This document shows, piece by piece, positions 32,726-41,485 of a DNA stretch of 42,112 nucleotides. Location of the stretch: contig JAKSBJ010000180.1 in NCBI GenBank assembly GCA_022361195.1, positions 1 through 42,112 of the forward strand, given 5' to 3'. A program made the position numbers and the translations under genes. A model generated the notes under the pieces. It was not told where the DNA came from. It searched no databases and saw nothing but the letters and a program-made list of their open reading frames with translations. How positions within the stretch are numbered: the stretch's first letter is position 1; every line of letters begins with the position of its first letter. This DNA is from Flavobacteriales bacterium. GTDB taxonomy: Bacteria > Bacteroidota > Bacteroidia > Flavobacteriales_D > Crocinitomicaceae.

Positions 32726-33442
32726 CTACAAAGAAAATTGATCTTTGAATTTGATTGTTTGACGGCGTGAAATTTCAATTTTGGTTCCACAGCTCAATTC
32801 AACTTGTAAGCCTCCGTTAAACCAACTTTCAACGTTCACAACATGGTTTAAATTGATGATGTATTTTCGATTTGCTCTAAAAAATAACTTTCCATCCGTT
32901 CTACTCTCCAAACTATTCAAAGATCGTAAAATGAGTGGGCGGAATTTTTCAAAATGTACCTTAACATAGTTTCCTTCCGACTCAAAATAACGAATGTCAT
33001 CTACTTTAATAAACCAAACCTTGTCTCCGTCTTTAATTAAAACCTTATCACCTGTACCTAAAACATCTGAATTTTCAACACTGGCAGGAGTTTTATTTTC
33101 TTCTGACAATCGATTATAAACCTCTTGTAATCTTTCCGGATCAATTGGTTTCATTAAATAATCATATGCATTTAATTCAAAAGCTTTAATGGCATATTCA
33201 TCGTAAGCGGTTACAAAAATGGTTCGTGGAGGATTGGAAATTTTTCCTAATAACTCCAATCCGGTTTCACCAGGCATTTGAATGTCCATAAAAACCAAAT
33301 CGGGAGAATGTTTTTCGATGGCATCTTTCGCCTCTATAGTATTCTTATATTCTCCTATAATTTCTATTTCTGAATATTCTGACAAAAGCATTTTGAGTTC
33401 TTCTCTTGCCAGTCGTTCGTCGTCTACAATGATTGTTTTCAT
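32726..33442 (-). CDS. LytTR-family response regulator
   Basis: An N-terminal receiver domain has the acidic pocket Asp7-Asp8, the phosphoacceptor Asp53 in MDIQMPG, Thr78 in VTAYDEYA and Lys98 in YLMKPI. The C-terminal part (residues ~130-238) is a LytTR DNA-binding domain: DIRYFESEGNYVKVHF, LRSLNSLE, FFRANRKYIINLNHV and EISRRQTIKFKD. LytTR regulators bind pairs of direct repeats; the target genes are not evident here. It overlaps the sensor kinase gene by 4 bases (ATGA), so the two are co-translated. Confidence 0.95.
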   Translation of the reverse strand: MKTIIVDDERLAREELKMLLSEYSEIEIIGEYKNTIEAKDAIEKHSPDLVFMDIQMPGETGLELLGKISNPPRTIFVTAYDEYAIKAFELNAYDYLMKPIDPERLQEVYNRLSEENKTPASVENSDVLGTGDKVLIKDGDKVWFIKVDDIRYFESEGNYVKVHFEKFRPLILRSLNSLESRTDGKLFFRANRKYIINLNHVVNVESWFNGGLQVELSCGTKIEISRRQTIKFKDQFSL

Positions 33443-34491
33443 GCGTATGTGATTTTAATCAAAACCATTACCAAATCTCCATCCTGACGAATGTTTAAAT
33501 CGGCTCGGTCTCCAAATAATATACTTAATCTCTTTCTCGAATTTTCTAATCCAATTCCTTTACTCGCCTCATCAGTATCAAGCTTTCCAGTATTAGAAAC
33601 TTCTAATTCCAATGTCTTATTTTCGAAAGTGGTTTTCACAGAGACAATTCCTCCGTCAATGGATTTAGAGATACCATGTTTTATGCCATTTTCAACAATG
33701 GTTTGCACCATTAAAGGTGGAATTTCACAATGGAGTGAGTTTTCAGCTACTGCAAACTCTAATTTCAAACGTTCTTCAAACCGAATTTGCTCCAAATCCA
33801 AATAACTCTTCACCAACTCTAATTCTTGATTCAACGAAATAACTTTTAATTTCCCCAAGTTGATCGACTCTCTCAATAAACTGGATAAACGGGTAATGGA
33901 AGTTTTTGCCTGTTCCGGATTTAAACCTACTAAGGCTCTAATGGAATTCAGAGAATTGAATAAAAAATGAGGGTTTAATTGTGCCCGCAGATTCTTCAAC
34001 TCTATTTCATTCTTTGACGCTTCCCACTGTAAATTGGCAATTTCTTGCTTTCTAGACTTTTCGTTGACCGCAAAAACATAATAAAATCCCATCCACAGTA
34101 AAAACAAGATTAAGGAACGAGAAACGGCGAAGGTAAATTGCAATAAATCAAAAGGTTCTTCTCCTAAAGCTGATTCATTCACAAGGAAGTCAGGAACAAT
34201 AACATAATCCAATCCACTTTGAAATAGTTCTAATAAAACAGAAGCTAATAGCGCTAAGCTAATTGAGTAAACAATGAGTTTCCCCAATTTAAAGTTTAAC
34301 CACTTCCACCCAAGAATAACAAAACGAATTCCATGTGATAACAGGACAGAGAAGAGAATGGAAGAAAGAATCCATAAAAACAGATTATAAGTTGGTGTAA
34401 AGGTGTTTTTCAATAAGAGAATTGAGAATACATAATACGCACCCCAACCTCCAAACTGAGCAAGCCAATACATCAATACTTTTCTTTCCAT
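33439..34491 (-). CDS. LytS-type sensor histidine kinase
   Basis: The N-terminal 140 residues hold four hydrophobic segments (near 8-27, 37-60, 71-90 and 120-141), so the sensor part is membrane-embedded. The histidine-kinase domain of PF06580 type follows: LRAQLNPHFLFNSLNSIRAL with phosphoacceptor His175, then IPPLMVQTIVENGIKHG (N box) and KGIGLENSRKRL (G box). The ligand is unknown. With the overlapping LytTR regulator it forms a complete two-component pair. The start ATG 34491 lies 12 bases downstream of a near -7 box (TAAATTAG). Confidence 0.93.
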   Translation of the reverse strand: MERKVLMYWLAQFGGWGAYYVFSILLLKNTFTPTYNLFLWILSSILFSVLLSHGIRFVILGWKWLNFKLGKLIVYSISLALLASVLLELFQSGLDYVIVPDFLVNESALGEEPFDLLQFTFAVSRSLILFLLWMGFYYVFAVNEKSRKQEIANLQWEASKNEIELKNLRAQLNPHFLFNSLNSIRALVGLNPEQAKTSITRLSSLLRESINLGKLKVISLNQELELVKSYLDLEQIRFEERLKLEFAVAENSLHCEIPPLMVQTIVENGIKHGISKSIDGGIVSVKTTFENKTLELEVSNTGKLDTDEASKGIGLENSRKRLSILFGDRADLNIRQDGDLVMVLIKITYA

Positions 34492-34592
34492 ATCCCTAAT
34501 TTACAAATCACCTCCCAGTTTGAGAAGTGATTTATTTTTATGGATAAGAAAAAAATTGAAAGCCCTCTTTTCGGGGATAAACGGATATTACT

Positions 34593-34636
34593 CTAAAAAA
34601 GAGGTCAGGGACCTTCCATCCAGAAAGTTCCTGACC
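34593..34636 (-). terminator. Terminator of the Dps/VOC unit
   Basis: On the minus strand ggtcagg (34630-34636 rc) pairs with the complement at 34603-34610, an interrupted stem of about ten pairs with one wobble, and the message then runs into CTCTTTTTT. It ends the transcript of the genes on 34655-35575. Confidence 0.6.
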
Positions 34637-34654
34637 AAAAAACAGCTTATCTCA

Positions 34655-35080
34655 CTAATCCTTGTAGCTGTTTCTTTCTTCAACAGAGTCCGATAAATAC
34701 TCTACAAACTCGTATTGGTTTCCATCTGCATCAGCATAATAATCACGAATACGGTATTTCTGAATTTGTTTTGGATAGTCTCTCACAAAGCCTGCTTTTT
34801 CTAATCTCTCGCTGATTTCAGCAACATTATCCACTACAAAACCAATGTGATTGATTCCTTGCACGTGATAATCAGGGTGATTATTTAATTTTTCTTCTTT
34901 TCCCTGATTAAGGGCGATATAGGTGTGTTCATCTCCCAGGTGCAACCATTTGTCCTTTCCTTCTCCTCCTCCACCTCGAATGGTGAATTGAGGAAATGCT
35001 GTTTGAAAAAAACGTACGGCTTCGTTGATGTTACTAACGGTAATATTGGCGTGTTCGAGGTAAACTTTTTGTGTTGTCAT
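34655..35080 (-). CDS. VOC-family (glyoxalase/bleomycin-resistance) protein
   Basis: This is a single vicinal-oxygen-chelate domain with VYLEHANITVSNINEAVRFFQTAF at the start and YYADADGNQYEFVEYL at the end. HANITVSN gives a likely metal-binding His and YEFVEY the C-terminal Glu, so the protein has the metal pattern of glyoxalase I or a dioxygenase; it could also bind a drug. The sequence HPDYHVQGINHIGFVVDNV is the second half. Start is ATG 35080; the TTG at 35086 is rejected. It follows dps by 27 bases on the same strand, so a role in stress or peroxide defence is plausible. Confidence 0.85.
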   Translation of the reverse strand: MTTQKVYLEHANITVSNINEAVRFFQTAFPQFTIRGGGGEGKDKWLHLGDEHTYIALNQGKEEKLNNHPDYHVQGINHIGFVVDNVAEISERLEKAGFVRDYPKQIQKYRIRDYYADADGNQYEFVEYLSDSVEERNSYKD

Positions 35081-35107
35081 AGTCAATTGATTTTAGGGGT
35101 TTGTATT

Positions 35108-35575
35108 TTATTTTGCAGTGAATGCGTTGTACATCCACATTAATTTTTCTTGCTCTCGGATGTAATCACTCATCATAGAGTTTGTTCCTTCATCTTCGGC
35201 ATCACCGCTAACAGTTAAAATGGCACGTTGCTTAACCAATAAGGTTTCTAATGATCTTAAAACGAAATTAACGGTATCAATAGCAGATGAAACGGAAGTT
35301 GTTTCCTTGATTTGAGCCTGTTGTAAGTAGATTGAAAAACGATGTTCGGGCTCTCCTCCCAAGGTTAAAATTCGCTCAGCAATCTCATCTATTTTTAATT
35401 GTAGGTCGGTGTAGAGCTCTTCAAACTTAACATGAAGTTCAAAGAATTTTTCTCCTTTAATGTTCCAATGAAAACCTCTTACATTGGAATAAAAGATTTG
35501 ATAATTAGCCAAAAGCTCATTTAGTCCTTCTACTAATTGCGTTGCTTTTTTTTGTTCGATTCCTATTCTGTTCAT
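35108..35575 (-). CDS. dps: Dps-family DNA-protecting ferritin-like protein
   Basis: A four-helix-bundle protein of 155 residues that forms a dodecamer, oxidises ferrous iron with hydrogen peroxide and can protect DNA. The ferroxidase ligands are spaced as in Listeria Dps: His36 in GFHWN, His48 in FELHVKF, then Asp63 and Glu67 in KIDEIAERI (the 12, 15 and 4-residue spacings agree). ILTLGGEPE is another family motif. It is encoded ahead of the VOC gene in one unit. There is no clear peroxide-regulator box in the AT-rich spacer upstream (35576-35758). Confidence 0.94.
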   Translation of the reverse strand: MNRIGIEQKKATQLVEGLNELLANYQIFYSNVRGFHWNIKGEKFFELHVKFEELYTDLQLKIDEIAERILTLGGEPEHRFSIYLQQAQIKETTSVSSAIDTVNFVLRSLETLLVKQRAILTVSGDAEDEGTNSMMSDYIREQEKLMWMYNAFTAK

Positions 35576-35681
35576 AACTCTGTTTTTTGTTTTTTGCTAC
35601 TACAAATCTCAGAGAAAAGAAATGATAAATCAAATCAATAATATATATACCAATATAATTTAAAGTTATAACGCTACTAAA

Positions 35682-35709
35682 AGAAAAGGGCCAATTTGCA
35701 TTAGCCCTT
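35682..35709 (-). terminator. Terminator of ychF
   Basis: On the minus strand aagggctaat pairs with attggccctt around a four-base loop with one mismatch, and a T-rich stretch (TTTTCTTTT) follows. It lies 50 bases after the ychF stop. Confidence 0.6.
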
Positions 35710-35758
35710 AGAATATCAATCTTCATGAACTCTTGGTAGAATTCACTATAAGAATATT

Positions 35759-36859
35759 TTATACGTTAAAACGGAAGTGCATAATGTCTCCGTCTTCCAC
35801 TAAATACGTCTTCCCTTCAATATTTAGTTTTCCTGCTTCTTTTACCGCTACTTCCGATCCTAAATCAACAAACTCATTATACTTCATTACCTCTGCACGA
35901 ATAAAACCTTTCTCAAAATCCGTATGAATAACTCCTGCCGCTTGTGGTGCAGTTGCCCCCACCTTTACAGTCCAGGCTCTCACCTCTTTTTCACCAGCAG
36001 TAAAATAGGTTTGAAGATCCAATAATTTATAAGCCGATCGAATAAGACGATTAACTCCTGCCTCTTCCAAACCTAATTCATCTAAGAACATTTGACGCTC
36101 TTCATAAGATTCAAATTCAGCAATGTCTGACTCAATTTTAGTTCCGATGATCAATACCTCAGCATTTTCATTGGCCACTACCTCTTCTACTTTTCTTACG
36201 TATTCATTTCCATCTTTTACAGAAGCTTCATCAACATTACATAAGTACAAAATTGGCTTAGCAGTCAATAATTGAAGATCTTTCAAGACTTTTTCTTCCG
36301 TTTCGTTCTGAGCTTCAACAACTCTGGCTGATTCACCTTTTTCCAAAACCTCCTTAATTCGCTGACAAAATTCGTGTTGTTTAACAATCTCCTTGTCACC
36401 CGATTTAACGGCTCTTGCCAATGAGTTCAATTTATTTTCGACCGTCTCCAAATCCTTTAATTGTAATTCAGCGTCAATTACTTCCTTGTCTCTCACCGGA
36501 TCAACAGAACCATCTACATGAACGATATTATCGTCATCAAAACATCTTAAAACGTGGATAATAGCATCTGTCTCACGAATATTTGCGAGGAACTTATTTC
36601 CCAAACCTTCTCCTTTAGAGGCTCCTTTTACCAATCCGGCAATATCTACAATTTCAATCGTTGTAGGAATAACTTTTTCCGGTTTTACCAGCTCTTCCAG
36701 CTTTGCCAAACGATTATCAGGAACAGTGATAACCCCTACATTTGGTTCAATCGTACAAAATGGAAAATTCGCCGACTGAGCTTTGGCATTCGATAAACAA
36801 TTAAACAAAGTTGATTTCCCGACATTCGGCAATCCAACAATTCCGCATTTTAAGGCCAT
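35759..36859 (-). CDS. ychF: Redox-regulated ATPase YchF (OLA1 family)
   Basis: This is a universally conserved P-loop ATPase that binds the ribosome and is linked to stress and translation control. G1 is GLPNVGKST near residue 9, followed by NFPFCTIEPNVGV, DIAGLVKGASKGEGLGNKFL (G3) and NVDE as the altered G4 that makes it prefer ATP over GTP. A C-terminal TGS domain contains TYFTAGEKEVRAWTV and YLVEDGDIMHFRFNV. The frame is open to 36943, but ATG 36859 gives MALKCGIVGLPNVG, the standard start, and 366 residues, the normal length. Confidence 0.96.
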   Translation of the reverse strand: MALKCGIVGLPNVGKSTLFNCLSNAKAQSANFPFCTIEPNVGVITVPDNRLAKLEELVKPEKVIPTTIEIVDIAGLVKGASKGEGLGNKFLANIRETDAIIHVLRCFDDDNIVHVDGSVDPVRDKEVIDAELQLKDLETVENKLNSLARAVKSGDKEIVKQHEFCQRIKEVLEKGESARVVEAQNETEEKVLKDLQLLTAKPILYLCNVDEASVKDGNEYVRKVEEVVANENAEVLIIGTKIESDIAEFESYEERQMFLDELGLEEAGVNRLIRSAYKLLDLQTYFTAGEKEVRAWTVKVGATAPQAAGVIHTDFEKGFIRAEVMKYNEFVDLGSEVAVKEAGKLNIEGKTYLVEDGDIMHFRFNV

Positions 36860-36896
36860 AATTTTGTTTTTAGCTTCTGCTATAAAAATGAATGGG

Positions 36897-36904
36897 CAAA
36901 GATA
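36897..36904 (-). promoter_or_regulatory. -7 promoter box TATCTTTG of ychF
   Basis: On the minus strand this is TATCTTTG, an exact TAnnTTTG match, ending 37 bases before the ATG at 36859. It falls inside the longer frame, which confirms the shorter start. No -33 TTG is seen at the usual distance. Confidence 0.4.
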
Positions 36905-36919
36905 AAGCTTATTCAATAA

Positions 36920-36952
36920 AAAAAGGGATTGTTTATTCCACAATCCCTTTTT
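36920..36952 (-). terminator. Terminator of the T9SS surface-protein gene
   Basis: aaaaagggattgt (36920-36932) pairs perfectly over 13 bp with acaatcccttttt (36940-36952) around a 7-base loop, and T/A-rich flanks occur on both sides. It lies after the stop of the 36976-40074 gene and ahead of ychF. Confidence 0.85.
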
Positions 36953-36975
36953 CCTATTTTCTAATTTCGGATTTG

Positions 36976-39900
36976 CTATTGAGCATTCAAAATCTGGACA
37001 TTACCCTGTCCTGCCATTTTAGTTCCATTTTGAGTGGTTATGGTGTAGTGATAGAAGTAAACGCCATCACGACATTTTGAACCACTTTTGTCCGTTCCAT
37101 CCCATTCATCATCAATCGAATTCATTTCGTGTTTAGTAACACCCCAACGGTCAATAATTACACAATTAAACTCTACAACCGATTTTGCGAAATTGGCGAA
37201 GGTAAATACATCATTTACACCATCTCCATCTGGAGTAAAGACATTCACAGGAACAAAAGCAATTGGTTCGTAAACCAAAATCTCTTGACAGGTTGAATCG
37301 ATACATCCGTTTTTATTCTGGATTTTCAAACAAGCAAGGTAAGTTCCCTGTTCAGAATAAGTCCAGTCAAAGACAGTATTGTACCCTTCAGTTCCTTCGT
37401 AGTAAACCTCATTTCCATCAGGAGCAGTAAAGTTCCACCACCCTGAAGTGTCAGAGAAAGGATCCTCTAACAATGAAAAGTCAGTAGAAGTATTTGTAAA
37501 GTAAACTGTCATTGGAGCTGTTCCTGCAAAAGGAGTAGCCGTTTCCATTTGTGGAGAAGTCATTGTAAAACTTGGAGCTGGATTTAGTGAATCCAATACA
37601 ATGATTTGTGTTAAGACACACTCATTATTATCCGTTACAGTAATTTGATAATTCCCCGGATTTAAACCACCCCAGGTAGTTGCGTCAGTGGTTGCTCCAG
37701 TTTCAAGGTTTTCCCACTCATAAGTATAGTCAGGCACTCCTCCTCCGGCTGCGGCAAAAACTTTACCACTACCAGACTGGTATGAATACAAACGACATAG
37801 TGCCGGCTCGTATCCAAGCTCTACAAACTCTAATGCTGGTGGCTGTTCAACTTCAAAATCTACAACAACCGAGCATCCATTATCATCATTTACGGTTAAG
37901 GTATAATCTCCTGCAGGTAAGGTACAAGCCGAATCTGCTTTAATACCTTGTCCACATGGATTTGGCGGAGCCCAGAAATATGAAATATTTAATGGATCAC
38001 CTTGTGCATTATTTACCGCCGTTACTACAGCGTATCCTGATGAGTCTCCATGACAAGCCACATCCTGAATATTTAATTCAACCTCAAGTTGCTCTGGTTC
38101 TCCTAAAATAATTTCAATAGAATCAGTACATCCTTTCTCATCCTCTACATAAGCCCAATAGGTTCCAGCTCCTAAGTTGTTAAAAGTATTCCCAGAAACC
38201 GGATTTTCAGGACTCCATGTATAAGTATACGTTGGTGTTCCTCCATCACTTGCAACTGTTATTGATCCGTCTGTAAACCCAAAACAACTAGGCTCATTTG
38301 AAGTAACCATAAAAACATCTAATGCAGGAATACTGGCAATTTCAAGAAAAATACAAACCTGACATCCAATATCATCAGTAACGCATACTTCCCACATCCC
38401 TGGCTCCATACCGGTTAAAGTAGTGTTTGTTTCATCACCAGGATAAGTGGTTAAAGAAGGACTAGTCCAAACAATGTCTGTAACTGATCCAGAAGGTGTT
38501 GGTACCGCAGAAATTGTTGCTGTACCATCTTCCAATCCTTCACAAGAAATTCCCGTAGTCTCAACAACTTCAACAACAATAAAGTGACCTACTGCATCAA
38601 TGGTAACGGTTGAATCGGAAATGCAACCTTCCCCGTCTACAGCAACAATAACAACACTAGTTCCTACTGTCCCATCAATATTAGCTGAAGTTCCAGGAGT
38701 TGGTGTTCCGTTCATAATAACAGTATAAGGTCCTCCATTTCCTGAACCCGAAACAATTGTTGCATCTACACTTCCGGTTCCACTTCCAGGACAAGAAGGG
38801 GCGGGTGTAATACTTACCGGATCAAGAACCGGGGCAGAGAAAATACCATTAAAAGTAAAAGTACATCCTTCTCCATCTTCTACTTCAATTTCCCAGTTAT
38901 CTCCGTTTTCCATATCAGTCACCAAAGCTGTTCCAGGATTACTAACTAAAGAAGAGCTTAAGATTCCATCCCCCAAATTGGTAATGACATAATCTCCTTG
39001 TCCACCTGTTAATTCAATGTCCATTCCGTTTGTTACTGTTGGAGGATCGCAATTAACAGTTGGTGTAGCAATGATAGGACATGAATAAGTTACTTCGATA
39101 GGTTCTCCTAACAACCAACAATCATTTCCATTTGTATCCCAATGCACAATACCATTATCATTAGGACCAACAACGTTTCCATTTTCACCAATACCATCAT
39201 CTCCGGCAACCGGAACTAAATAGTAAGTACCACAACCTAAAGCATCTGTTACTGCACTTTCGTCATCATGCGTATCAAAAAGATCTTCGGTTGGTAAAAT
39301 TAAACCTGTATATCCTGGATCAGTTTCAGGATCAGTTGTTGGACTAATTGGAGGAGTTGTGTAAACCAACCACATCAACTGAGCTGTATAAACTCCATCT
39401 CCACCAAAAGCTTCCGGAATAGTGTCATTTGGTAGAATGTAATCATCATTAGAGGTGATGTTGAAGTAATCATCATCACATAAATAAATTGGAGAGCTTG
39501 TTGGTGCTCCGTTTTTGGTTAATGTAAAGGTTCCTGGTTGAGAAGTACAAGGGTCTGGAACAACGATATCACAATCAGTACTTCCGGTTCCACCGGTTTG
39601 AGTTAATGATACAGGTTGTACCACTGCCGCATAATTCGTAATGAGCATAATATATACTTCACCTGTTACACATCCCGGAATCGATGGTGTTTCATCTGCA
39701 GTTGGAGAATAACTACAATCTACCTCTGGTGCTTCAGGAACAGTTCCTAAACTTCCACAATATGAAATAGCTGTTGCCAAATCGGCAAATGGTCCCCAAA
39801 TGATAAAATCAATATCTGAGGGAGCCGTTAAACTCATGTCGATGTCTCCATCCGTTGCAATTTCAAAATAATACCAGCTAGGATTTGGTGTCGTAGAAAG

Positions 39901-40074
39901 ACAACCATAATCATTTCCTGGCTCAGCCACAGTTCCTACTCCAGCGGTAAAAGAAGCCCCCTCATCTGTACAAATAGGCTCCATACTCGCGCAATTAGGT
40001 CCTTGACCATAGGAAACAAAAGAACCTGCCAATGCCAATAGCAGCGAACTAAAAATTTTCATGCTTTTTTTCAT
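36976..40074 (-). CDS. Type IX-secreted surface protein with SprB-like repeats, 1032 aa
   Basis: A signal peptide (MKKSMKIFSSLLLALAGSFVSYG) leads to a Cys-rich N-terminal domain (WYYFEIATDGDIDMSL, FIIWGPFADL) of the PPC type. From ~residue 420 to 840 there are about five repeats of the SprB kind, each with C-x-G/D-x-x-x-G, a T-Y-x-W strand and 'G-x-Y-x-x-x-V-x-D-x-x-G-C', for example CFGFTDGSITV and YTLTVNDDNGC. A PKD-like domain follows, and the last ~90 residues are the gliding-motility/type B sorting domain (FTPDGDGVNDVFTF, IIDRWGVTKHE, WDGTDKSG, GVYFYHYTI). It should be exported by the type IX system and attached to the surface. It follows the 102-aa gene after 3 bases. Confidence 0.93.
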   Translation of the reverse strand: MKKSMKIFSSLLLALAGSFVSYGQGPNCASMEPICTDEGASFTAGVGTVAEPGNDYGCLSTTPNPSWYYFEIATDGDIDMSLTAPSDIDFIIWGPFADLATAISYCGSLGTVPEAPEVDCSYSPTADETPSIPGCVTGEVYIMLITNYAAVVQPVSLTQTGGTGSTDCDIVVPDPCTSQPGTFTLTKNGAPTSSPIYLCDDDYFNITSNDDYILPNDTIPEAFGGDGVYTAQLMWLVYTTPPISPTTDPETDPGYTGLILPTEDLFDTHDDESAVTDALGCGTYYLVPVAGDDGIGENGNVVGPNDNGIVHWDTNGNDCWLLGEPIEVTYSCPIIATPTVNCDPPTVTNGMDIELTGGQGDYVITNLGDGILSSSLVSNPGTALVTDMENGDNWEIEVEDGEGCTFTFNGIFSAPVLDPVSITPAPSCPGSGTGSVDATIVSGSGNGGPYTVIMNGTPTPGTSANIDGTVGTSVVIVAVDGEGCISDSTVTIDAVGHFIVVEVVETTGISCEGLEDGTATISAVPTPSGSVTDIVWTSPSLTTYPGDETNTTLTGMEPGMWEVCVTDDIGCQVCIFLEIASIPALDVFMVTSNEPSCFGFTDGSITVASDGGTPTYTYTWSPENPVSGNTFNNLGAGTYWAYVEDEKGCTDSIEIILGEPEQLEVELNIQDVACHGDSSGYAVVTAVNNAQGDPLNISYFWAPPNPCGQGIKADSACTLPAGDYTLTVNDDNGCSVVVDFEVEQPPALEFVELGYEPALCRLYSYQSGSGKVFAAAGGGVPDYTYEWENLETGATTDATTWGGLNPGNYQITVTDNNECVLTQIIVLDSLNPAPSFTMTSPQMETATPFAGTAPMTVYFTNTSTDFSLLEDPFSDTSGWWNFTAPDGNEVYYEGTEGYNTVFDWTYSEQGTYLACLKIQNKNGCIDSTCQEILVYEPIAFVPVNVFTPDGDGVNDVFTFANFAKSVVEFNCVIIDRWGVTKHEMNSIDDEWDGTDKSGSKCRDGVYFYHYTITTQNGTKMAGQGNVQILNAQ

Positions 40075-40077
40075 GGC

Positions 40078-40386
40078 CTACTTTTTTTCAAGTTCTTTAA
40101 TTCGTGCATTCAATTTTTTACGACTTTCTTCTGCCTGTTTAAACCAGCCGTTTTCATTCGCAACTTTCAACTGCTCAGGATTTGAGCGTATTGTAGCTTC
40201 TTTCTTGTCTAAAGCTTCTAATTGCACTTTACAGGATTTTAATTCTTCTGAAGTTGATTTAGCTGGTTTTGGTTGTTTTCTGGTGTCAACAACCGTAATT
40301 CGCTTGGTCTCTTTCTTCTTTTCTTGCAGCCAGGAGTTGGTCGAAATTCCTGCTGCCAAGACCACGAGTACAAAGATCTTTTTCAT
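40078..40386 (-). CDS. Small exported Lys-rich helical protein, 102 aa
   Basis: ATG 40386 opens a leader MKKIFVLVVLAAGISTNS followed by a charged helix: EKKKETKRITVVDTRKQP, a linker, then EELKSCKVQLEALDKKEATI...ARIKELEKK, which looks like a coiled coil. The frame's earlier start at 40419 is not needed. It lies three bases before the T9SS surface protein, so both are one operon. A helical periplasmic or surface partner of that protein is the obvious guess, but nothing in the sequence proves it. Confidence 0.72.
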   Translation of the reverse strand: MKKIFVLVVLAAGISTNSWLQEKKKETKRITVVDTRKQPKPAKSTSEELKSCKVQLEALDKKEATIRSNPEQLKVANENGWFKQAEESRKKLNARIKELEKK

Positions 40387-40436
40387 GTTATTTCTTTTGG
40401 TGAGATCACAAACTGCCAAATAGGTAGCAGTGAGAA

Positions 40437-40474
40437 CACAAATTTTGTGATTTTTTTGTCAATTGCAATGACAA
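40437..40474. promoter_or_regulatory. Two inverted repeats in the divergent spacer
   Basis: CACAAATTTTGTG (40437-40449) is a perfect 13-bp palindrome around its central base. TTGTCA...TGACAA (40456-40474) is a near-palindrome with 6-base arms. Both lie upstream of the minus-strand surface-protein operon and ahead of the transketolase gene. They are possible binding sites for a dimeric regulator; no experimental support. Confidence 0.3.
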
Positions 40475-40641
40475 CTGTTAATATTTTATAATGGATTGAC
40501 GAAAATAGCCTCAAATGGTTGCAGCAATATTTTATTCAAATCCATTTCCCAGATGTGCAAAACTTTTCTCAATTGTTTATAGTTGTCCCCCTCTATTGCT
40601 GCTTTTTCCCTTATTTTTGCTGTCAAAACAAAGCGATTTCA

Positions 40642-41484
40642 ATGGAAGTAACTGAATTGAAAAATCTAAGTTCCCAGGTAAGAAGGGACATTATTAGAAT
40701 GGTAACTGCTGTACAATCAGGTCATCCGGGAGGTTCACTGGGTTGTGCTGACTTTTTAAGTTGCCTGTATTTTGAGATCATGGACATTGATCCTTCCAAG
40801 TTTGAAATGGACGGAACCAATGAAGATCTTTTCTTCTTGTCAAACGGTCACATCTCTCCGGTTTTATATAGTGTTTTGGCCCGAAGAGGTTATTTCCCGG
40901 TTGAAGAATTGGATACTTTCCGAAAAATTGGAACCCGTTTACAAGGGCATCCTTCTACTTCACATCACTTACCAGGAGTTAGAATGGCTTCAGGATCCTT
41001 AGGTCAGGGACTTTCAGTAGCTATTGGAAGTGCTTTGGCAAAAAAATTAAATGGTGACGAAAAGATTGTTTACTCCTTACATGGAGACGGAGAATTACAG
41101 GAAGGACAAATTTGGGAAGCAGCAATGTATGCCGCAGGAAACAAAGTTGACAACTTAATTTCAACCATTGATTATAACCACAAACAAATTGATGGAGACA
41201 TTGATGATGTGATGCCAATGGGTGACCTTGTAAAAAAATGGCAGGCTTTTGGATGGGAAGTATTAGAAATGGACGGACATGATTACGATAGCATCCTTTC
41301 TACCATGGCTAAAGCTAAATCACTTTGTGGACAAGGTAAACCGATCATGATTATCATGACGACCATTATGGGGAACGGTGTAGACTTTATGATGCACACG
41401 CACAAATGGCATGGTTCTCCTCCTAGTGAAGAGCAAGCTGCTAACGCCCTCTCACAATTGGAAGAAACATTAGGAGACTACTAA
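40642..41484 (+). CDS. tkt: Transketolase N-terminal subunit
   Basis: Transketolase moves two-carbon units between sugar phosphates in the pentose-phosphate pathway using thiamine diphosphate. This 280-residue protein covers only the N-terminal half: QSGHPGGSLGCADFLSCLYF, ASGSLGQGLSVAIGSAL, LHGDGELQEGQIWEAAMYA (the GDG thiamine-diphosphate site) and TIDYNHKQIDG. The C-terminal pyrimidine-binding half is a separate protein in many Bacteroidota and is not in this window; the next gene is a von Willebrand A protein. I start at ATG 40642, because earlier in-frame codons would add an unusual hydrophobic leader. Confidence 0.93.
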   Translation: MEVTELKNLSSQVRRDIIRMVTAVQSGHPGGSLGCADFLSCLYFEIMDIDPSKFEMDGTNEDLFFLSNGHISPVLYSVLARRGYFPVEELDTFRKIGTRLQGHPSTSHHLPGVRMASGSLGQGLSVAIGSALAKKLNGDEKIVYSLHGDGELQEGQIWEAAMYAAGNKVDNLISTIDYNHKQIDGDIDDVMPMGDLVKKWQAFGWEVLEMDGHDYDSILSTMAKAKSLCGQGKPIMIIMTTIMGNGVDFMMHTHKWHGSPPSEEQAANALSQLEETLGDY

Positions 41485-41485
41485 G

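Noticed and set aside
36860..36943. 28-residue N-terminal extension of YchF
   Set aside because: YchF starts with the P-loop strand right after the ATG at 36859, and a promoter box sits inside the extension.
36976..40074. Internal repeats in the surface-protein gene as a possible CRISPR or satellite array
   Set aside because: The repetition is at protein level (SprB-like domains of ~80-100 residues with diverged DNA) and not a short exact DNA repeat with spacers.
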